Both the position numbers and the translations under genes were made by a program. Below the pieces are notes generated by a model. The model saw only the letters and a list, made by a program, of their open reading frames with translations. It had not been told where the DNA came from and searched no databases. A stretch of 64,000 nt of DNA from Lutraria lutraria. Lineage: Eukaryota; Mollusca; Bivalvia; Venerida; Mactridae. Location: contig OZ026834.1 in the NCBI GenBank assembly GCA_964023205.1, positions 32,216,756 through 32,280,755 on the forward strand, written 5' to 3'. Positions 23,201 through 37,200 of the stretch are shown here, piece by piece; positions within the stretch are counted from its first letter, which is position 1, and the number at the start of each line of letters is the position of its first letter.

Positions 23201-25194
23201 CAATATATTTTATGAAAAAAGCAACTTCATACAAAAAAACAAAAACCAATATGCTTCTTGTAATTCGTCTACCTATAACGTTTTGTTCTAGTTGTTCTTG
23301 TTCTCTCTGTACATCCACATTCACCCCTACATTATCTGTGTATTTAAAAGTGAGCGAAATTAACAAATGCAGCAATAGTCAGTGCACCAGATCATGGTTT
23401 CAGACAGCATCACAAAACTAATGTGTTCATCACAATTGTCTTGTCGTTAGGACTTTTTATACCGACAGTCATTCTTTTAAATATTGTGTCACATTAATCT
23501 GAAAGTCCTTTCGTTAGTCGATGTGCACATTGCCCTTTTATATGGTAAACACTGTTTTATAAATTACATGGTATTTATCGTAAAGTCCTGATGCAAATCT
23601 CTGCTTGTCATACCAAGCTATGTGTTTCGATGTGTGATTTATTTTTCATTTCAGGAATTTTCCAGATATCATTTGAGTATTTGTCACAGAATGGTACAGG
23701 TACTGGACAGCTTGTTCTTGATATTGACACCGTGGACAAAATACCTCTCGGTAAGTTGGTCACACCTGTTACCCTGGTACCTTAATTCGTGTCTTCCTCT
23801 ATCTCGTGGTGACTGATGGTATGAGAACTAGATCTAGAATGACATTCGACTATACTTTTAATGGGTGATAAGTTGTTTATTCAACTGCGTGACAATTTCG
23901 GTTTCATAAATCACTTTGAGCAGAAAATTCTGAAAAAAAACGCAAGTCCCTGTTTTTTTTTAAATTCTCGATTTCGGGAGAGCAAACGTTTCATGCCTTC
24001 AAAACTGAATAAAAAACTAAGAGCATTTATGAAAACCACTGTATGAAATACAAGACATGCATGTGTATATAAAATAGGAATAGCGACTGTAACTTTCTAA
24101 TCATACGAAGAATACCCAAATATGCATTCTAACCGTCTTAAAGTATAGTACTGTGCGTGCGCAGTCTATTCTAAGTCGTTCTTTGAAACTAAGAAGTCAG
24201 TATGCCGGTTTTATTCCTATCAAGAAAGCCAAAAAATTTAAAAAAAACTTGTCACTGATGTGATAAGAAAGTGGGGCGAACACTAGGCCTATGGGAAGAT
24301 AAAATCGAGAAAAACTGCTTAGATCAAGATACATGTGCATTCTATCAAACTTGCCACGCGTTACATTACTTGTTGCCAGGTGAAGGTTTCCTACACGAGA
24401 TAGCACCAGCGGGTACCTATAATGGTGCATTCCAACTGAAAGCCGAGGAGGACCCTAATTGTGACCCCACTCAAGGACCCTGTGAACAATGGCTGCCTGG
24501 AGACTACACCGTCAAGATTGGTAAATTCTGGCAAAATTCAATAAACTGTATTCAATTCTAAGTCAATATTGCATTGATGTTGTAAAGTTCATTTCAATAC
24601 ATGTAATGATTTAGTGTGGACAAAGAAAGCTTCCTCTTTCTTTGTTTTATTTCAGATGGTTTGTTCATTACTGGATAGGCTAGTATATACTAGTAAACTA
24701 CAATGTACATGTCCTAATACTTTTCAGTAAAATACGGAATCCAAATAGGGCCCGCGCCTTTTTGACTGACGTTTCTGGCCTGGCCAATATACACTCTAAA
24801 GCATTGATATTTCGTCTAATAAAGCCTAAGTAAAAACATCTTGTCAATAGCCATATTTGTATTGCTCATCTCGCTTAGAATAATAGTTTTAAATACATAA
24901 CTTTTTGTTTCAAATTACATTACTGGCTTTTGTGGGAAAATCCATATGTACTTTTTTTCATTCTGTAACCTTTGATGCCTGTGAGTTCAAATTCCATCAG
25001 AGTCCAGACAAATTTCGTATGTAAAGGAGCTGTCCAACTAGCTTAATATGGTACTACCCAGCCATTATTATCATTGACAACTCAATATATTAATATACTT
25101 TTCAGCAATTTGTAACGGGGAGTGTGGCAGCAAACATCCACACAGCCAGATTTATGATGAGGCTACAGCAAAATTCACAATCACCGACAACTGA
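20294..25194 (+). CDS. Secreted saposin-B/countin-like protein, copy A, 7 exons
   Basis: Proposed coding exons are 20294-20299, 21060-21246, 21759-21894, 22317-22429, 23655-23750, 24380-24520 and 25106-25194, giving 768 nt and 255 aa. Exon 1 codes only Met-Ser before a perfect GTAAGT donor; it is the least certain part. Residues 1-20 form a signal peptide. Cysteines 45, 48, 72, 76, 92, 96, 119 and 125 make a saposin-B domain. A C-terminal domain follows with NGTGTG (N-glycosylation sequon), GTYNGAFQLKA, QWLPGDYTV and CNGECGSKHPHS (229-240). This order resembles Dictyostelium countin, a secreted group-size factor, and its animal relatives; their animal function is not known to me. AATAAA signals lie at 25195 and 25252. 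The exon 3 donor is weak (GTGCGT) and read-through gives a short alternative end. Identical structure in copy B shows tandem duplication. Confidence 0.8.
20844..20987. mobile_element. pogo-like MITE (CAGTCAAACCTG family), copy 1
   Basis: Flanked by TA on each side (20842-20843 and 20988-20989), it begins CAGACAAACCTGTG and ends CAGATTTGACTG, an imperfect inverted pair. The interior words gaccacct, ggccatattc and ggtggctgtt match the related copies at 37169 and 60011. It sits in the first intron of copy A, just upstream of exon 2. Confidence 0.7.
21895..21940 (+). other. Possible alternative coding end of copy A (intron read-through)
   Basis: If the weak GTGCGT donor at 21895 is not used, the frame continues after Lys110 with CVFKPIGACAIDTA and stops at 21938-21940. 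The added tail holds two cysteines (C-x7-C) at about the place where the spliced form has FCELLTAC. The product would be a stand-alone secreted saposin-like peptide with eight cysteines. In copy B read-through meets a stop at once. No clear AATAAA follows, so this is speculative. Confidence 0.25.
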
Positions 25195-26391
25195 AATAAA
25201 AAGAAACAATCTTGTTCGTAAAAGAATCCACATCGAAAGCTTCATTTAAAAAATAAAAATTTTACAATCGTAAACTTTGGTTACAGTGAATTTATTTGCA
25301 GTAAAACATAGATATCACGACCCTTTTCGGACTTAAAGAAACCCACCTTAACCGAAAGTAACTGAAATTCAAAGAAGAAACTTCGTCGTCATAATAAAGA
25401 TTTCAGAATGCCGAGTCCATTTGTTAACAATTCTTGTGATGATGCTCGCGCGGTTGGAACTTGTCAATAACGCAACGGTTGATGGAACAAATCCACCACC
25501 GTGTATGTTTTCTGAAATACAGGCAGACCTGTAAACAAAGGTATAAATGAGGAGAAAAGACCACGACCTTCGTGTAGATTTGATTTTAATTCAAATGTCA
25601 ACATTTTAGTTTATGATACAAATACAAAAATGTCCTCAACATATGCTTTTGGGTAGTCTTTGTATACACAATGGTCTTAAAACACAGTTTGTCGTTAAAT
25701 GACGTTTGACCCCACCGAGGATAAACGACATTAGACAAAGGCACACTTCAGTTGCTTCTATACTCTTTACCTTTGCAATGTATGCGTTTATCAGTTGAAT
25801 TTAATAAGAATCATGATTTTGAAATTTCATGTATAATCGATAGAAGTATGAAACAACATTATAATTATTATTTGTTATCGCATGATATACAGTTTACAAA
25901 AACGAATACGTGACTTGTACAAGGAACAATACCGGTGCTTGTCTGCGTTACTATAAGAAGCATTTTTTAAAAGAAAATGTCCCAAATTGTGTACAAATGA
26001 AGGACGCAAGGTACATCTGTTTTAAAAATAGACTTAATAATAAGTTTTATATTTATGGCATGTAAGCTTAAGACTACAAATATTCATCTATTAAGTCAGT
26101 CGGGCGATGTACAATTGACCTATCATTAAAAGTACAGAACGACTAATTTTTTTAAAAAAGAACTCATTTCATGACATCGAGTGTATAAAGGTAAACAATA
26201 TCGAATTCGGTCATTGTATGGCTGACTTAAAGACCAATTTGGACATTCTTATCTTCCATCGTAAGCCTTCGTAACACACGGAGCTCTTGACATTGATAAA
26301 CAACTGATAAGGACGTCCATGCATGACAAAAGTCTGTCCGGAGAAACAATAATTCAGTTTTGACATCGTTCGACAGTTGGGAAGAACAAAA
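25195..26391 (+). other. 3'UTR of copy A and spacer to copy B
   Basis: After the copy A stop come AATAAA signals at 25195-25200 and 25252-25257. The remaining kilobase is AT-rich with no exon recognised and ends in the presumed promoter and 5'UTR of copy B. Confidence 0.5.
26184..26190 (+). promoter_or_regulatory. Possible TATA box of countin-like gene B
   Basis: TATAAAG lies about 200 bp upstream of the proposed ATG at 26392, predicting transcription start near 26215. This is a good match to the TATA consensus, but position is inferred only from the proposed exon 1. Confidence 0.35.
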
Positions 26392-29300
26392 ATGAAGGTG
26401 ATTTTCTTTATTACATTTACTTGCATGATGTACTTATTTCTGATAGCTTGCAAGACTGTTAATAGCAGGGTTTCAAACTCGAGATCATGTACATTTTAAT
26501 TATTTTACTTTTAATTCATTCTTGCCTTACAAGCTATGTTTAGTTTCGATAGGATGTATACAATTTATATTTGGCTTATTTTCTTTGAAATGCATCTAAT
26601 AATATATTTGATTTTAAAAAGGAAATTTTGATCAAATAAGATCTCGATCAACATAGTCATAGAACACTTTACTTGCATTATGGTATACATACAATAATTA
26701 TGCACATATAACCATGTAAGATACAAGATGATAAAAGGACAATCCAGTAAGCTGAAAGAGATGAAATGAAGCATTTCTTCACGACCGACAGATTGGTGCA
26801 ACGAATGTTCATCATCATCTAACATAACCTGTAGGTCTTTGTCTGTTTCATTCCAGGGTGTAATCGTATTCTCAGTGTGTGCTTTATTGCTGGCACAGCC
26901 ACTTCTTGGTCTACAAATACCGACCAATGTTAAAACTGATTACAAACTCATCTCACAGACAATCATCAGACCCATTGTACAAGTCGAGAAGGTCGGCTTA
27001 GATAAATGCAAGCTTTGCATTGATTTCGCCGGACAAGCTCTTAACCAGCTGTTGAACATCATCTTACGTGAGTAGTAGAGTTGTATTTAGGATTAAGGAT
27101 AAAAAATGCAAACTGACTCTGAAATCGTCAAATATTATTTAATAGCATATCAAACAGTACTTACATAGGATACTAGTAATTGACACAGGTGTGAGCTACT
27201 TTTAAGAGCAATTGTTTTCGACGTCTTTTTCTTCTTTATTTCTTTCTTGCCTGTTCATCAAACAGCCATGTATTCATGTTTAATCATAGATCACTGAAGG
27301 CATGTCTTGACAGTGTCTGTCATACCAAGTATTTGTTTAGGTTTTCATTGATTTAAATGTCGAGCTAAAAGTATAATAATTTCAACCGCAATGCTTTATT
27401 AGATTTTTTTCTCAAGTGCGTCTGCTATATCTTTGAGTGATAGCAGACTATCACGTCAAAACACATACACAAATATAAAACCTTACTTGACTAACTCGTT
27501 TTTACAAATCTAAATTATTATAATATTTCAATTACAGAGGGAGGTGTAGTTGGGGGATGTTCAGAATTGTGCAGTCTTCTAGCGCAGAAAACCTCACCAG
27601 CTGTTGGTGAAGTTTGTGATCTTCTCTGTGATGTTGTTGGTGTTGAGGAATTTATCAAACTTATTGAAAAGTAAGATTTTCTGGACCAAGATTAATACAA
27701 TTAATTGCATTTGAATAATGCGATTGGTATCAATATTAGATACACTTATGAGCGATAGTCATGTCCGGTCTCAAAAGAACATTATCATTTTTGTTTATAA
27801 CCGTATATTAATATAAATTGTGCCATGCGAAAAAAAGTCGCAATTAGTCATTCATTCATTGGTACATCTTGCTAAACCTGTTTCAATGAAAACTGAACGA
27901 AAGCGTCGTAGTTTAACTGGTTTTAAGAATAAACACGGACACCCCAGCTGGCGGTAAAGTTTTACAAGCAGGAAATTCATTAGTTAACACGTGCGTGGCA
28001 GCTCCGAGCATCATAAGAAATACTAGTCTGCAGTAATATTAACTGGGTATTCATTACAATTTTCTTGGACATTTCAGGGCTGACTTGGACCCAATCTATT
28101 ATTGTGAACTGTTGAAAACATGTCCAATACTTGATACTGGTGATGCTAACTTTACATCATTTGCTGCCACACCAAAGTCTGGTCCACAAGGTATTAGAGA
28201 CTTCCGTTAATTACTCTATACAAGAAAACTCACATTTACTAAAACTGGTCCCCATACCATGATGCAGTGTATTTTGCACAATGAGAGCCAACGGGAACCA
28301 GTTTACAAAGTTACTGAAGGAATCAAAGGGACATCACTCTGTACTAACATGACAAGTAGTTGATTTTCTCTGATGGTTAATTTGATGGGGTGATGACACT
28401 TATATTTACAAAATAAATCTAGTTATGTTTTTTAGAACAGATATTACCAGATGAGGTACATTATTTTGTACTGACTTTAGTTATTTTCCTTGCTCTTTTG
28501 TATTTAAACCAATTATCAAGTCAAACTGAACCCATTAGCTACTTAGATATTTTTTTCCACATTTCAGGAACATTTGCACTTGACTTTGAGTATGTGTCTG
28601 TAAATGGAACTGGAACAGGTGAAATCGCTTTGGAAGTTGTAACAGTTGATGGCGTACCTCTTGGTAAGATCATGATGTACAGTGCATATGATTTTATGCA
28701 TGCTTGAAAGTGGTTGGCACAATTTACATAGCATGTGTCATAGTGTCATGAACGACCCTAAAACTTTATCATACAAAACTGGGTTACCTGTTGTCAATGC
28801 CTTCAGCATAAAACGTTTTAGGAACATCACCATAGCTTGAACACTTATGTAACACATGATCAATCTACAGTATCTTATCACGGTGAAATCATGTCAAGTT
28901 CATATGTTGATGTTCACTTACTAGTGTTGATTATGCCATAATTTGATCACTAGGACAATAGTCCGATAACTAGTTTATCCCCAATAACAGTAAAGATAAG
29001 AATTTAAGTCTAGAAGACTGAAGTCCAGCACATGGGTTATAATCCTATTCGGTGATACTAATGTACTTAAGAATTGGGTCAATGTCTTACACTACTTAAA
29101 AACAATCATACAAATTGTCAAAATTAAGAACTCATTATTTAAAAAATGACTTCAGTTTGTTTATATACAAACCCAACCACAGAACAAAAATTTCAACTCA
29201 CAACATGTATCATGGATCACGTAAGGTTGAACTTTGAAAATTTATGTTGTACAACAGCACAAGCAGTAATTATTCTACGTATTAGGTGAAAGTGATTTGT

Positions 29301-29799
29301 ATTTTTCAATATGCACATTTCACTTACAGGAGACACCTTCCTTCATGAGTTGACCCCAGCAGGTACATACAATGGTGAATTTCAACTAAAGGCTCAGCCA
29401 GATCCAAATTGTGACCCAAGTCAAGGACCATGTGAGCAATGGTTGCCTGGAGATTATACTGTTAAAATTGGTAAGTATTTTGTAAAAAGAAATTATGTGC
29501 AATAGTTGCCATAGAGGATTTGGGATTCAAAATATGCACATAAAATGTAAAATTTCGCATTGGTTAAGCGGTATTTTTTTTTAATTTGTATAACCTCTTC
29601 ACAGAAAATTCAATTTTTAACTTCTAATTCAAGAAATACTTTGTATGATATAACATCAAAACATTAAGAGTTTTGTTCCTTGTTTTACCTATATCTTTAT
29701 TTCAAACTTTCAGCAATCTGTAATGGTGAATGCGGCAGTAAACATCCACACAGCGCCATCTATGATGAAAGTTCAACAACATTCACCATCACCAACTAA
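26392..29799 (+). CDS. Secreted saposin-B/countin-like protein, copy B, 7 exons
   Basis: Proposed coding exons are 26392-26397, 26857-27067, 27538-27670, 28078-28190, 28568-28663, 29330-29470 and 29714-29799, giving 786 nt and 261 aa. Exon 1 (ATG AAG, then GTGATT donor) joins exon 2 to give MKGVIVFSVCALLLAQPLLG, a classic signal peptide cut near residue 20. Saposin-B cysteines are at 53, 56, 80, 84, 99, 103, 126 and 132. The C-terminal domain carries NGTGTG, GTYNGEFQLKA, QWLPGDYTVKI and CNGECGSKHPHS. Phases of all six introns (0,1,2,1,1,1) equal those of copy A, and exons 4, 5 and 6 have identical lengths. Identity with A is high in the C-terminal domain (about 39 of 47 residues in exon 6) and low in exon 2. 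Role in animals unknown; extracellular, perhaps lipid-binding through the saposin fold. No AATAAA was seen close after the stop. Confidence 0.85.
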
Positions 29800-31240
29800 A
29801 CATTACCATGTTTATCAACACTAGTTCCTGAACATCATTATCATTTATCAATTGTGTGAACTTAACATTTGTATCAAGTAAAAATTTAAAACACCCTGAA
29901 GTTTTCTTATTTTATCAGTGTATATATATCAGCAGTAATGTTGAAGAGTAGCAAGTTGTTGAAGATAAGAGATGGAGACAGTCTCTCCAACTAGAAGTTA
30001 TGCATAAATTCATGATCCCTTTATACAAGGCAGATACATCATAACATGGGTGAAAGCTGAACATTTTGAAAAACAGGAAATCTCAACCTAAGTGCAGCAG
30101 AAACAATAACAAGAGGTCCTAGATGGCTCACCTGAGAACAAAGACACTATAATTAATGACCAGGTAATATAGTTTTCATCTCGTATAACCCATAACTCTT
30201 GAAGTCCTTGTCCGATTTCGCCAATAATCAATCTTGCCCAAGATCTTTTGGTTATATACATTTACTGAAAATTTGATTAGGATTGGTGAATAAATGAAGT
30301 CGCTATAGTGTAAACAAACTAAAATATAGCAAATTTTCAAAGTCACGGGCCCATAACTCTTAAAGTTCTGGTCCGATTCTGCCCATAATTAAACATGCCC
30401 AAGATCTTGTGGTTATACACATTTGCTGAAAATATTATTAGGATTGGTGAATAAATGAAGGCGCTAGAGTATAAACAAGCCAAATATAGCAAAGTTTTTG
30501 CCCATAATTGAACTTAGCCTAGACATTGTGGCCATATAGATTGTGACCAAGTTTGATTGAGATTGGTTAAGAGTTGTGGATGCTAGAGTGTGAACAAACT
30601 AATTGTGGCCGGACGTCGGACATTCATCGATCCTAAAAGCTCACCTGATCAATCATGGTCCCGGCCAGCGAAATGGAAATTCCAGCACATTCCCCTTTCA
30701 TCCTTCTTCACAAAGTATATACAAGAATCTAAATTAATTAAATATAATAAAACAATACCAGTAGTGACAACATAATACATCAATGTTTCTTTTATTTATT
30801 ACATCTTGTAACATACACATAATCAGGACTTGGGACAATCATAGTTAATAATTGCATTAAATTGTCTCCATCCCAAATTTGTACATACTATAATACAGCC
30901 TCTGCTACTTCGGTACAGTATATTTTGGTTCTCCAAAAGAAACTTGTCATATAATATGACAAACAGAAAGTGTACAGTATAGGATTCTGAACACGGAGAG
31001 CTCAATCAAACACAGTCAGGAAAAGCTGTCAGAAGGTACATCTTTCCTCTGCCTCATCTTACAAGTCTTTTACTTTGCACCTATAGTGAGTAACATAAAA
31101 CTGTACACCACTGTATATGCACAGCATATATTAAATGAGATTACACCTCAGAATTTTCTCATGAATATGATCTCATCAACACAAATCCTTGCTGAACTTA
31201 AAACAACTATTCATTGAATATGGTCAACATTGTCACAGTT
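29800..31240. other. Spacer between copy B and the MED17 3' end
   Basis: The two genes converge here. It contains a minus-strand Helentron-like element (30111-30650). On the minus strand AATAAA signals appear as forward TTTATT at 30791-30796 and 30795-30800, about 445 nt after the MED17 stop, a likely 3' end for that transcript. No other gene recognised. Confidence 0.5.
30111..30650 (-). mobile_element. Helentron/pearl-like element, inverted, with about 165-bp repeats
   Basis: Read on the minus strand the right side begins with the motif following the left hairpin of the 454-1617 element (gctttTAGGATC then GTCCGACGTCCGG). Its core is the same unit as at 46.2-47.3 kb (gcccataactctt, gcccaagatctt, ggattggtgaataaatgaag). 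It ends with GTGAGCCATCT...CCTCTTGT. The terminal hairpin stem is degraded, so this copy is old. Confidence 0.65.
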
Positions 31241-34200
31241 TCATCTTTTCTGTTTCACCATAGCCATAATGAATTCAAGTTTAGCTGCAAAGTTTCGACC
31301 ATCAATCTGGCCCATATCAATTTCCTTGAATGTTCCACTCAGATTTAACCATTTAGGGTCCACTAAAGCGGCCATACTGGGGTCAAGGTTATCCTTACTG
31401 TCTATTTTTAGATACACATGAAGTCCTGTTGTAATTCCACTTCGGATGGATAACATTCTGTGAATACAAATGAATGGATTATATTGAGCCTGATCACTAA
31501 TTTACTGTAAAATCTTTGGCATTAAAAAGGGGATACATGTATTCTAACCTCTTAGTGCATTAATTAGCTTGAAAAGTCATTGTATTCCTTAATAAATCAA
31601 ACTAGAGCTATGTCACAGAGGTGACTAATACCCCTGGTGCCGCTTTGACATTAAGAATGCGAAAGTACACTATACGCCTAAGTTCAAGGGGACATAACTC
31701 TGCAATGAGTGGATCACTGGGCATGAAAATTGTGTCTTGCACATCTACATTTCATATTGATAATATATTTCAAGTTTCAATTCAATCCCTTGAAAAAAGT
31801 GAAAGTAGTTTGCTCCACAAACTAAGACTGCCATTGTACACTATATGGCTAAGTTCAAGGGCACATAACTCTGGAATGAGTGAATCGCTGGGAATGAAAA
31901 TTGTATCTTGCACATCTACACTTCATGGTGATAACATATTTCAAGTTTCATTGCAATCGCTTAAAGAATGTGGAAGAAGTTTGCTCCTCAAACTTGCGAT
32001 ATTTTATGCGGATGGACGGACCAAAGTTACCTTTTATAATTTGGAGCTAACAGTAATATTGTAAGAATACATATTAACATTATAAGGTTACCTGTCATTA
32101 TTAGGGGCTACCAGTTGTATTGATGATGCTGTAGCAAAGTCTTCCATCTCGCCTACACCACTACAACCATTGTAACTTAATATCTGCCAACCCATTAATC
32201 TAGCTAAGTTCTGTGACAATGAGATATGATGTTGTGATACCTGTAAATAATATTGAGAAAAATTTATCCTGCCTTGCCATGTGTGTCTTTAATTTCATGC
32301 GAATTGATTTCTCCAAAACAGTGTACAATTGATACTCAATTTTATATGTTTTTCACATAAATAAACAATTTTAAATTAATTTAAAATGAATTCAATATCA
32401 TATGAACCCTTTAAAATCTAGACTGGTTCCTTTTTTCATTAATGATCAAGGCTTAGAAATGACAGGCTGATTACACTGACCATGAATAACATAATAAATG
32501 TATATCACAGAAAGGGAGATAAATCACAAGTTCAACAAATGACAACATAACCAGCGTAATAAATTGATTGAAATTCATCTTCATTGCGAATCTAATGATA
32601 AAATGAAGAATTCAATAACCACTGACGAAGACATCAATTTACAGACAACAATGATCACATGAATGTAAGTCGAAACATTTAAGGAAACAAATATAAAACT
32701 GAATGAGTGACGCTAATTTGATGAGCATTTACCTGCCAACGAATCAAATCTTCTAATTCTTTCTCCAAGAAACTCAACATTAATATTCTTCTGTCCTTTG
32801 TAACTACCTTAATACTATCAGTTCCTATCTCTAAATCAAGAGATTGCCAAGTTAATCTAAAATAGATGGACAGAAATGTCAATGCTTAAGTATAGATAAT
32901 CCTTTCAGGACAATACTCAGATTTTAGTGAACTGTTACTTGAACCGTTCTATAAATAAGTATACTATAGGTTTACACATAAATCACTTATTTAATCTTTC
33001 TTTCCAATGGGACAATAGGGGAAGACTGTGTACCATACTTTCAAAATTATGAACTATTTATTTGTTTACAACATAACAATGAAAAAGGAAACGTAATAAA
33101 AGAAAATTAATCAGAAAAATGTTAAAATGAAAAATTGGTCAGAACAATCTTAAAAACATTAGACCAGATACTTTATAAAGACAAGCTCACCTCAACCCTT
33201 CATATCCATTAGATGTGATAATAATTTTCACATTAGATTGTAGTGGACTGTTGAGACAACTCCAATGAGCCATAATCTGTGGATCTGGTATTGTTGTAGC
33301 TAGTCTGTCTATTGTTGTCATAGTTCTATGATATGAGAAATAAAATTATGTACATATTTTTCAACACAGAGTCAATGTAGAGTATCATAAGAAGCTTGTA
33401 TGATGTTGTGATGAAGTGCAATGGTGAATTAATCACTAATTATGAAGTAAATTCGAATTTCTCAGGGACACTTTTTCAGTGTCCCCATCACAACTTTTGA
33501 ACCAAGTACTGTGTCTAAAAAATACAGGAAAAAGGGCAATGTGTGTATTAGTGGTTTACATTGGGTATGATACAGGACCAGGAAAAACTATTTGAAAATA
33601 GTAGGAATAAAGATGCCCAGTTCTTCTGTATCTTATCTCCCCTCTCCCTGGGGCAGCTCTGAAATGACCATAGATGTTGAATTGACTGTTAAACAGTAGA
33701 TAAATAAAGTGAATTAACATCTTATCCTACCTGACACGTAATACTTCATGCCTGGCTTGTTTGATGATTTGTTCTAAAAGTGTCTCACTGAAATAAAATT
33801 TCACACAAAAATTATTTAGTAATTTCATCTTTTTAAGAAAAATTGATGGAGAAGTTAACAAATAATGAAGAATCTATCATTATAAATTATAGTTATGGTT
33901 AGTTACAGTATTCCTTAAGACCTCCATGTAGTTTCAAGTATGTCATACTCAATTTGTTTAATGGACGTTGTTTCTCTCTGATAATATAATGTAAGGAAAC
34001 TACCATTAACAAATCTTCTCTAACAATATGTTAGATATATACATTCATTATTCTGATTAACATGTACAGAAATTGAAATTATTAATCACACTTCATAAGT
34101 TAAAAAGTAATGTTCTAGAACTCACAAGCCAAACATTGTGTCAAATACAGAGGGTAGTGATGTAAGCTTGTTGAATGATGAAAAGGATTAAACTGTTCAA

Positions 34201-37200
34201 GAACTCATAAAGAAGACTGTTGCAATAGAACAATCTGATGGAATGTAATAATTAAGAGTATCACCTTTCTGACATCTCTTTCAGCTCAGCACGAGACAAT
34301 CCTGCTGGTCCAGCCAGCCTCCGTCTCTTAGCCATACCAAATGTTGCAGTGACAGGGTGGGGAGAATCTAGATGTAATGTTTTATGATGCACTTCACGTA
34401 ATAATTGATGTAATGAATGTTCTAATACATGGTTATGATCTACTTTAGGTGGTCTGGGCTGTGACTGTAAAATATAACACATTGATTTAGCACAGTAAGA
34501 AATGTCCCAAGTAATGTAATGTTAAATATATGAAACGATCAGTATAAAAAGAACATTTATAGAATTGATAATCAATGATATGATAGATGGTAAATCAATT
34601 CACACTATAATACAAATTTAAGATAAAACAATCTGAGAGATTTACATTTATCAAACGATATCCTAATGAACCAACTCAAAGTGAAACTATGGGGTCCATG
34701 AAAGAAAAACAACCTCTCAAAGGGAAAACTGAACTAACTGATGAGCCCTCACATGACAACATCAGCAAATCAAATTCAACAATACAGATTCAAACAGACA
34801 AATTACATGATACAGATGAGTTGACAATTCACTACATCATCTCAAATGAAGTAAACAGAAAGAAAAAAACACTCAGCTCTCTTACATGGAATTAGGTGAA
34901 ACAATTATCCCTCATAAAAGTAATTAAGTTGCTACCTTTTCATCTCCTTTCCCTGTAGCATGACACAATATGATTGATAACTGAACACTTGGAAATATCT
35001 ACAATGAAAACAATCATACTCAAAATATCTGTCTGATTATAAATTTACACTGATTAGTCAATACAACAATTTTTGTATGAATTAATATTGTATTAAAATA
35101 TAGAAACACAAGGACAGACTTGTGATGACTCTTGATAATCAGTGTAATTGACATTACTTCTTGTACATGACTATCTAAGAACTGAAACAGCACAAATTTT
35201 CATTACTGGTATAAAAACTGCTTAATAGAATTATTATTATAAATAAACTTTATTATAAAGATATATTTCTAAGATAATTTGTTATCATTATAAGTACATA
35301 TTTTATATCTTACATTTGTGAAAATTTGATTTCCCACAACCACATGTGGTACATTACTTTTGAGTTGTACTGCCTCTCGTGCAAGCTGAAAGATAAAAAA
35401 CGTTGAATTTCACAATCATTACTTAAAAATGACATTGCAACAGTTAAAAGTACATGTATTCAAAATTATCAACTTATAGAACAAGTTTTGCATCATCTAT
35501 ACTACAAACAAACAACATATTTAACCTGGACATCCCTGCATCTCCTTACATAACAAAGAAGAAAAACATTTTACAAACTTGGCGAAAAAGCGTATACCAT
35601 ATGCATATAGTACATATAATATAGGATTTTCCCCACAGTATTAAGTAAAACAAAATCAATAAAGATTCTACATATGGAATATCACGTACCTGAGAAAAGA
35701 GTTCTTTACAGAAGAGGACATTTTGGGCTGCTTCAAGTTTTGTCTGCCAATGTGCACCAGCAGGATATTTTCCAAATGAATTTGGCAATTTAAGGGTAGC
35801 ACTCATTAATCCTGTCGACTCTGGAATTATGACACAAGATATTTTTTCACATTTTGATATTTATCATGTTATAGAAATATAGCATGTTGTGATAATCAAC
35901 ATCATAGTCTGCATGATATTCTAATCACTTCCATGATAGTAATACTTAATAAGGATTGATTATCATGTATCCACATGTAGAAAACAATGTGTTCTCCTTA
36001 ATCAGAAAGTATGTGTTCAGTGTAACTATGGAAATAAAGAATATCATTAAGTCCCTCTAGATATCTTAACATCCTTCTTTCAAATGGAAAATTAACTGGT
36101 CACATATCCAGTCCATATTGCACTAAAAGAGAAAACCTCTGAAGCACATGCCCTTTTGTCTGATACCTATTGCTGCAGCCTGCAGGGATAAAATTTTGTA
36201 CAAAATAGTCCAGTCAAAATGTTTGAAATAACAAGATAAACTTACCAGATACTTGTTTTACTTCTACTTGTACATACGAGGAGCCCTCTAGTTCACTAGG
36301 TATGTTAACTTCTAAAGCACTATTACTGTTTCCGGCACCATCAACTTGCTCTGATGGTAACATGGTATTTTTAGTGACTTCAAATGTTCCTCCTTGCCAG
36401 AACCTTGATCCAGCTGAAAAAACAGTACCATATTATAAAATAACTCAATCTTTCATTATAAAATAAAACTAGAGGACACGAATGCCTTGCTCCGAGCTAA
36501 GTCAAAAAGGGACCATAACTTGTGTGAAAATTATTGGATTTTAACGGAAATCGAACTTTACCTGTATTTTATCTTATATACCTTCATGTAAAATATGAGG
36601 CCAATTCATGAAATATTTCATGAGTTATCGCTCCAAAACCAAAAATTGAATGGACTGACAGTGGAAATACTTAATGCCCTTCCGCAATTTCGAATGACGG
36701 GCATAGAAAAATCACCTTGGGATAAAAGTCACACTAACAACCAGAGTCATTTGACGACTTTTCCAGCTTGGACGGTGGAGAAGACCCAAGCTTACAGCTG
36801 GATAGAACCACCAACCTTCTGTATGCCAGATGGGCAGCTTCCTTACACTCTGGTTTTAAGTCTAATTCCTAACTCACAGCTCCAAATTTGATATACTAGG
36901 CATTTTGTGCTTAGATTTTAATGGTGTTTACTGTCTTCAGATTCCAACTTACAACTTCTTGATTGAGCTTGATGAACTACTTATTAAACATACACTGTGT
37001 ATTACATGGCTATACTGAATAGAACTGGAGTTAAGACTTGTCACAACATTCAATGAGCATCAAAATGTTGTGAAATTAATTAACTCCGTAACTTGATTTC
37101 AATCAAATTATGGAAGATGAAAGAGTTACCTAACTCCTTGTTCTGATAGTATGCATTTAAAGAATATACGGTCAAACCTGTAATCAAAAGCCATTCTTGG

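Noticed and set aside
31621..32064. 147-codon open frame on the + strand
   Set aside because: It spans a dispersed tandem repeat inside the last MED17 intron, opposite to the gene.
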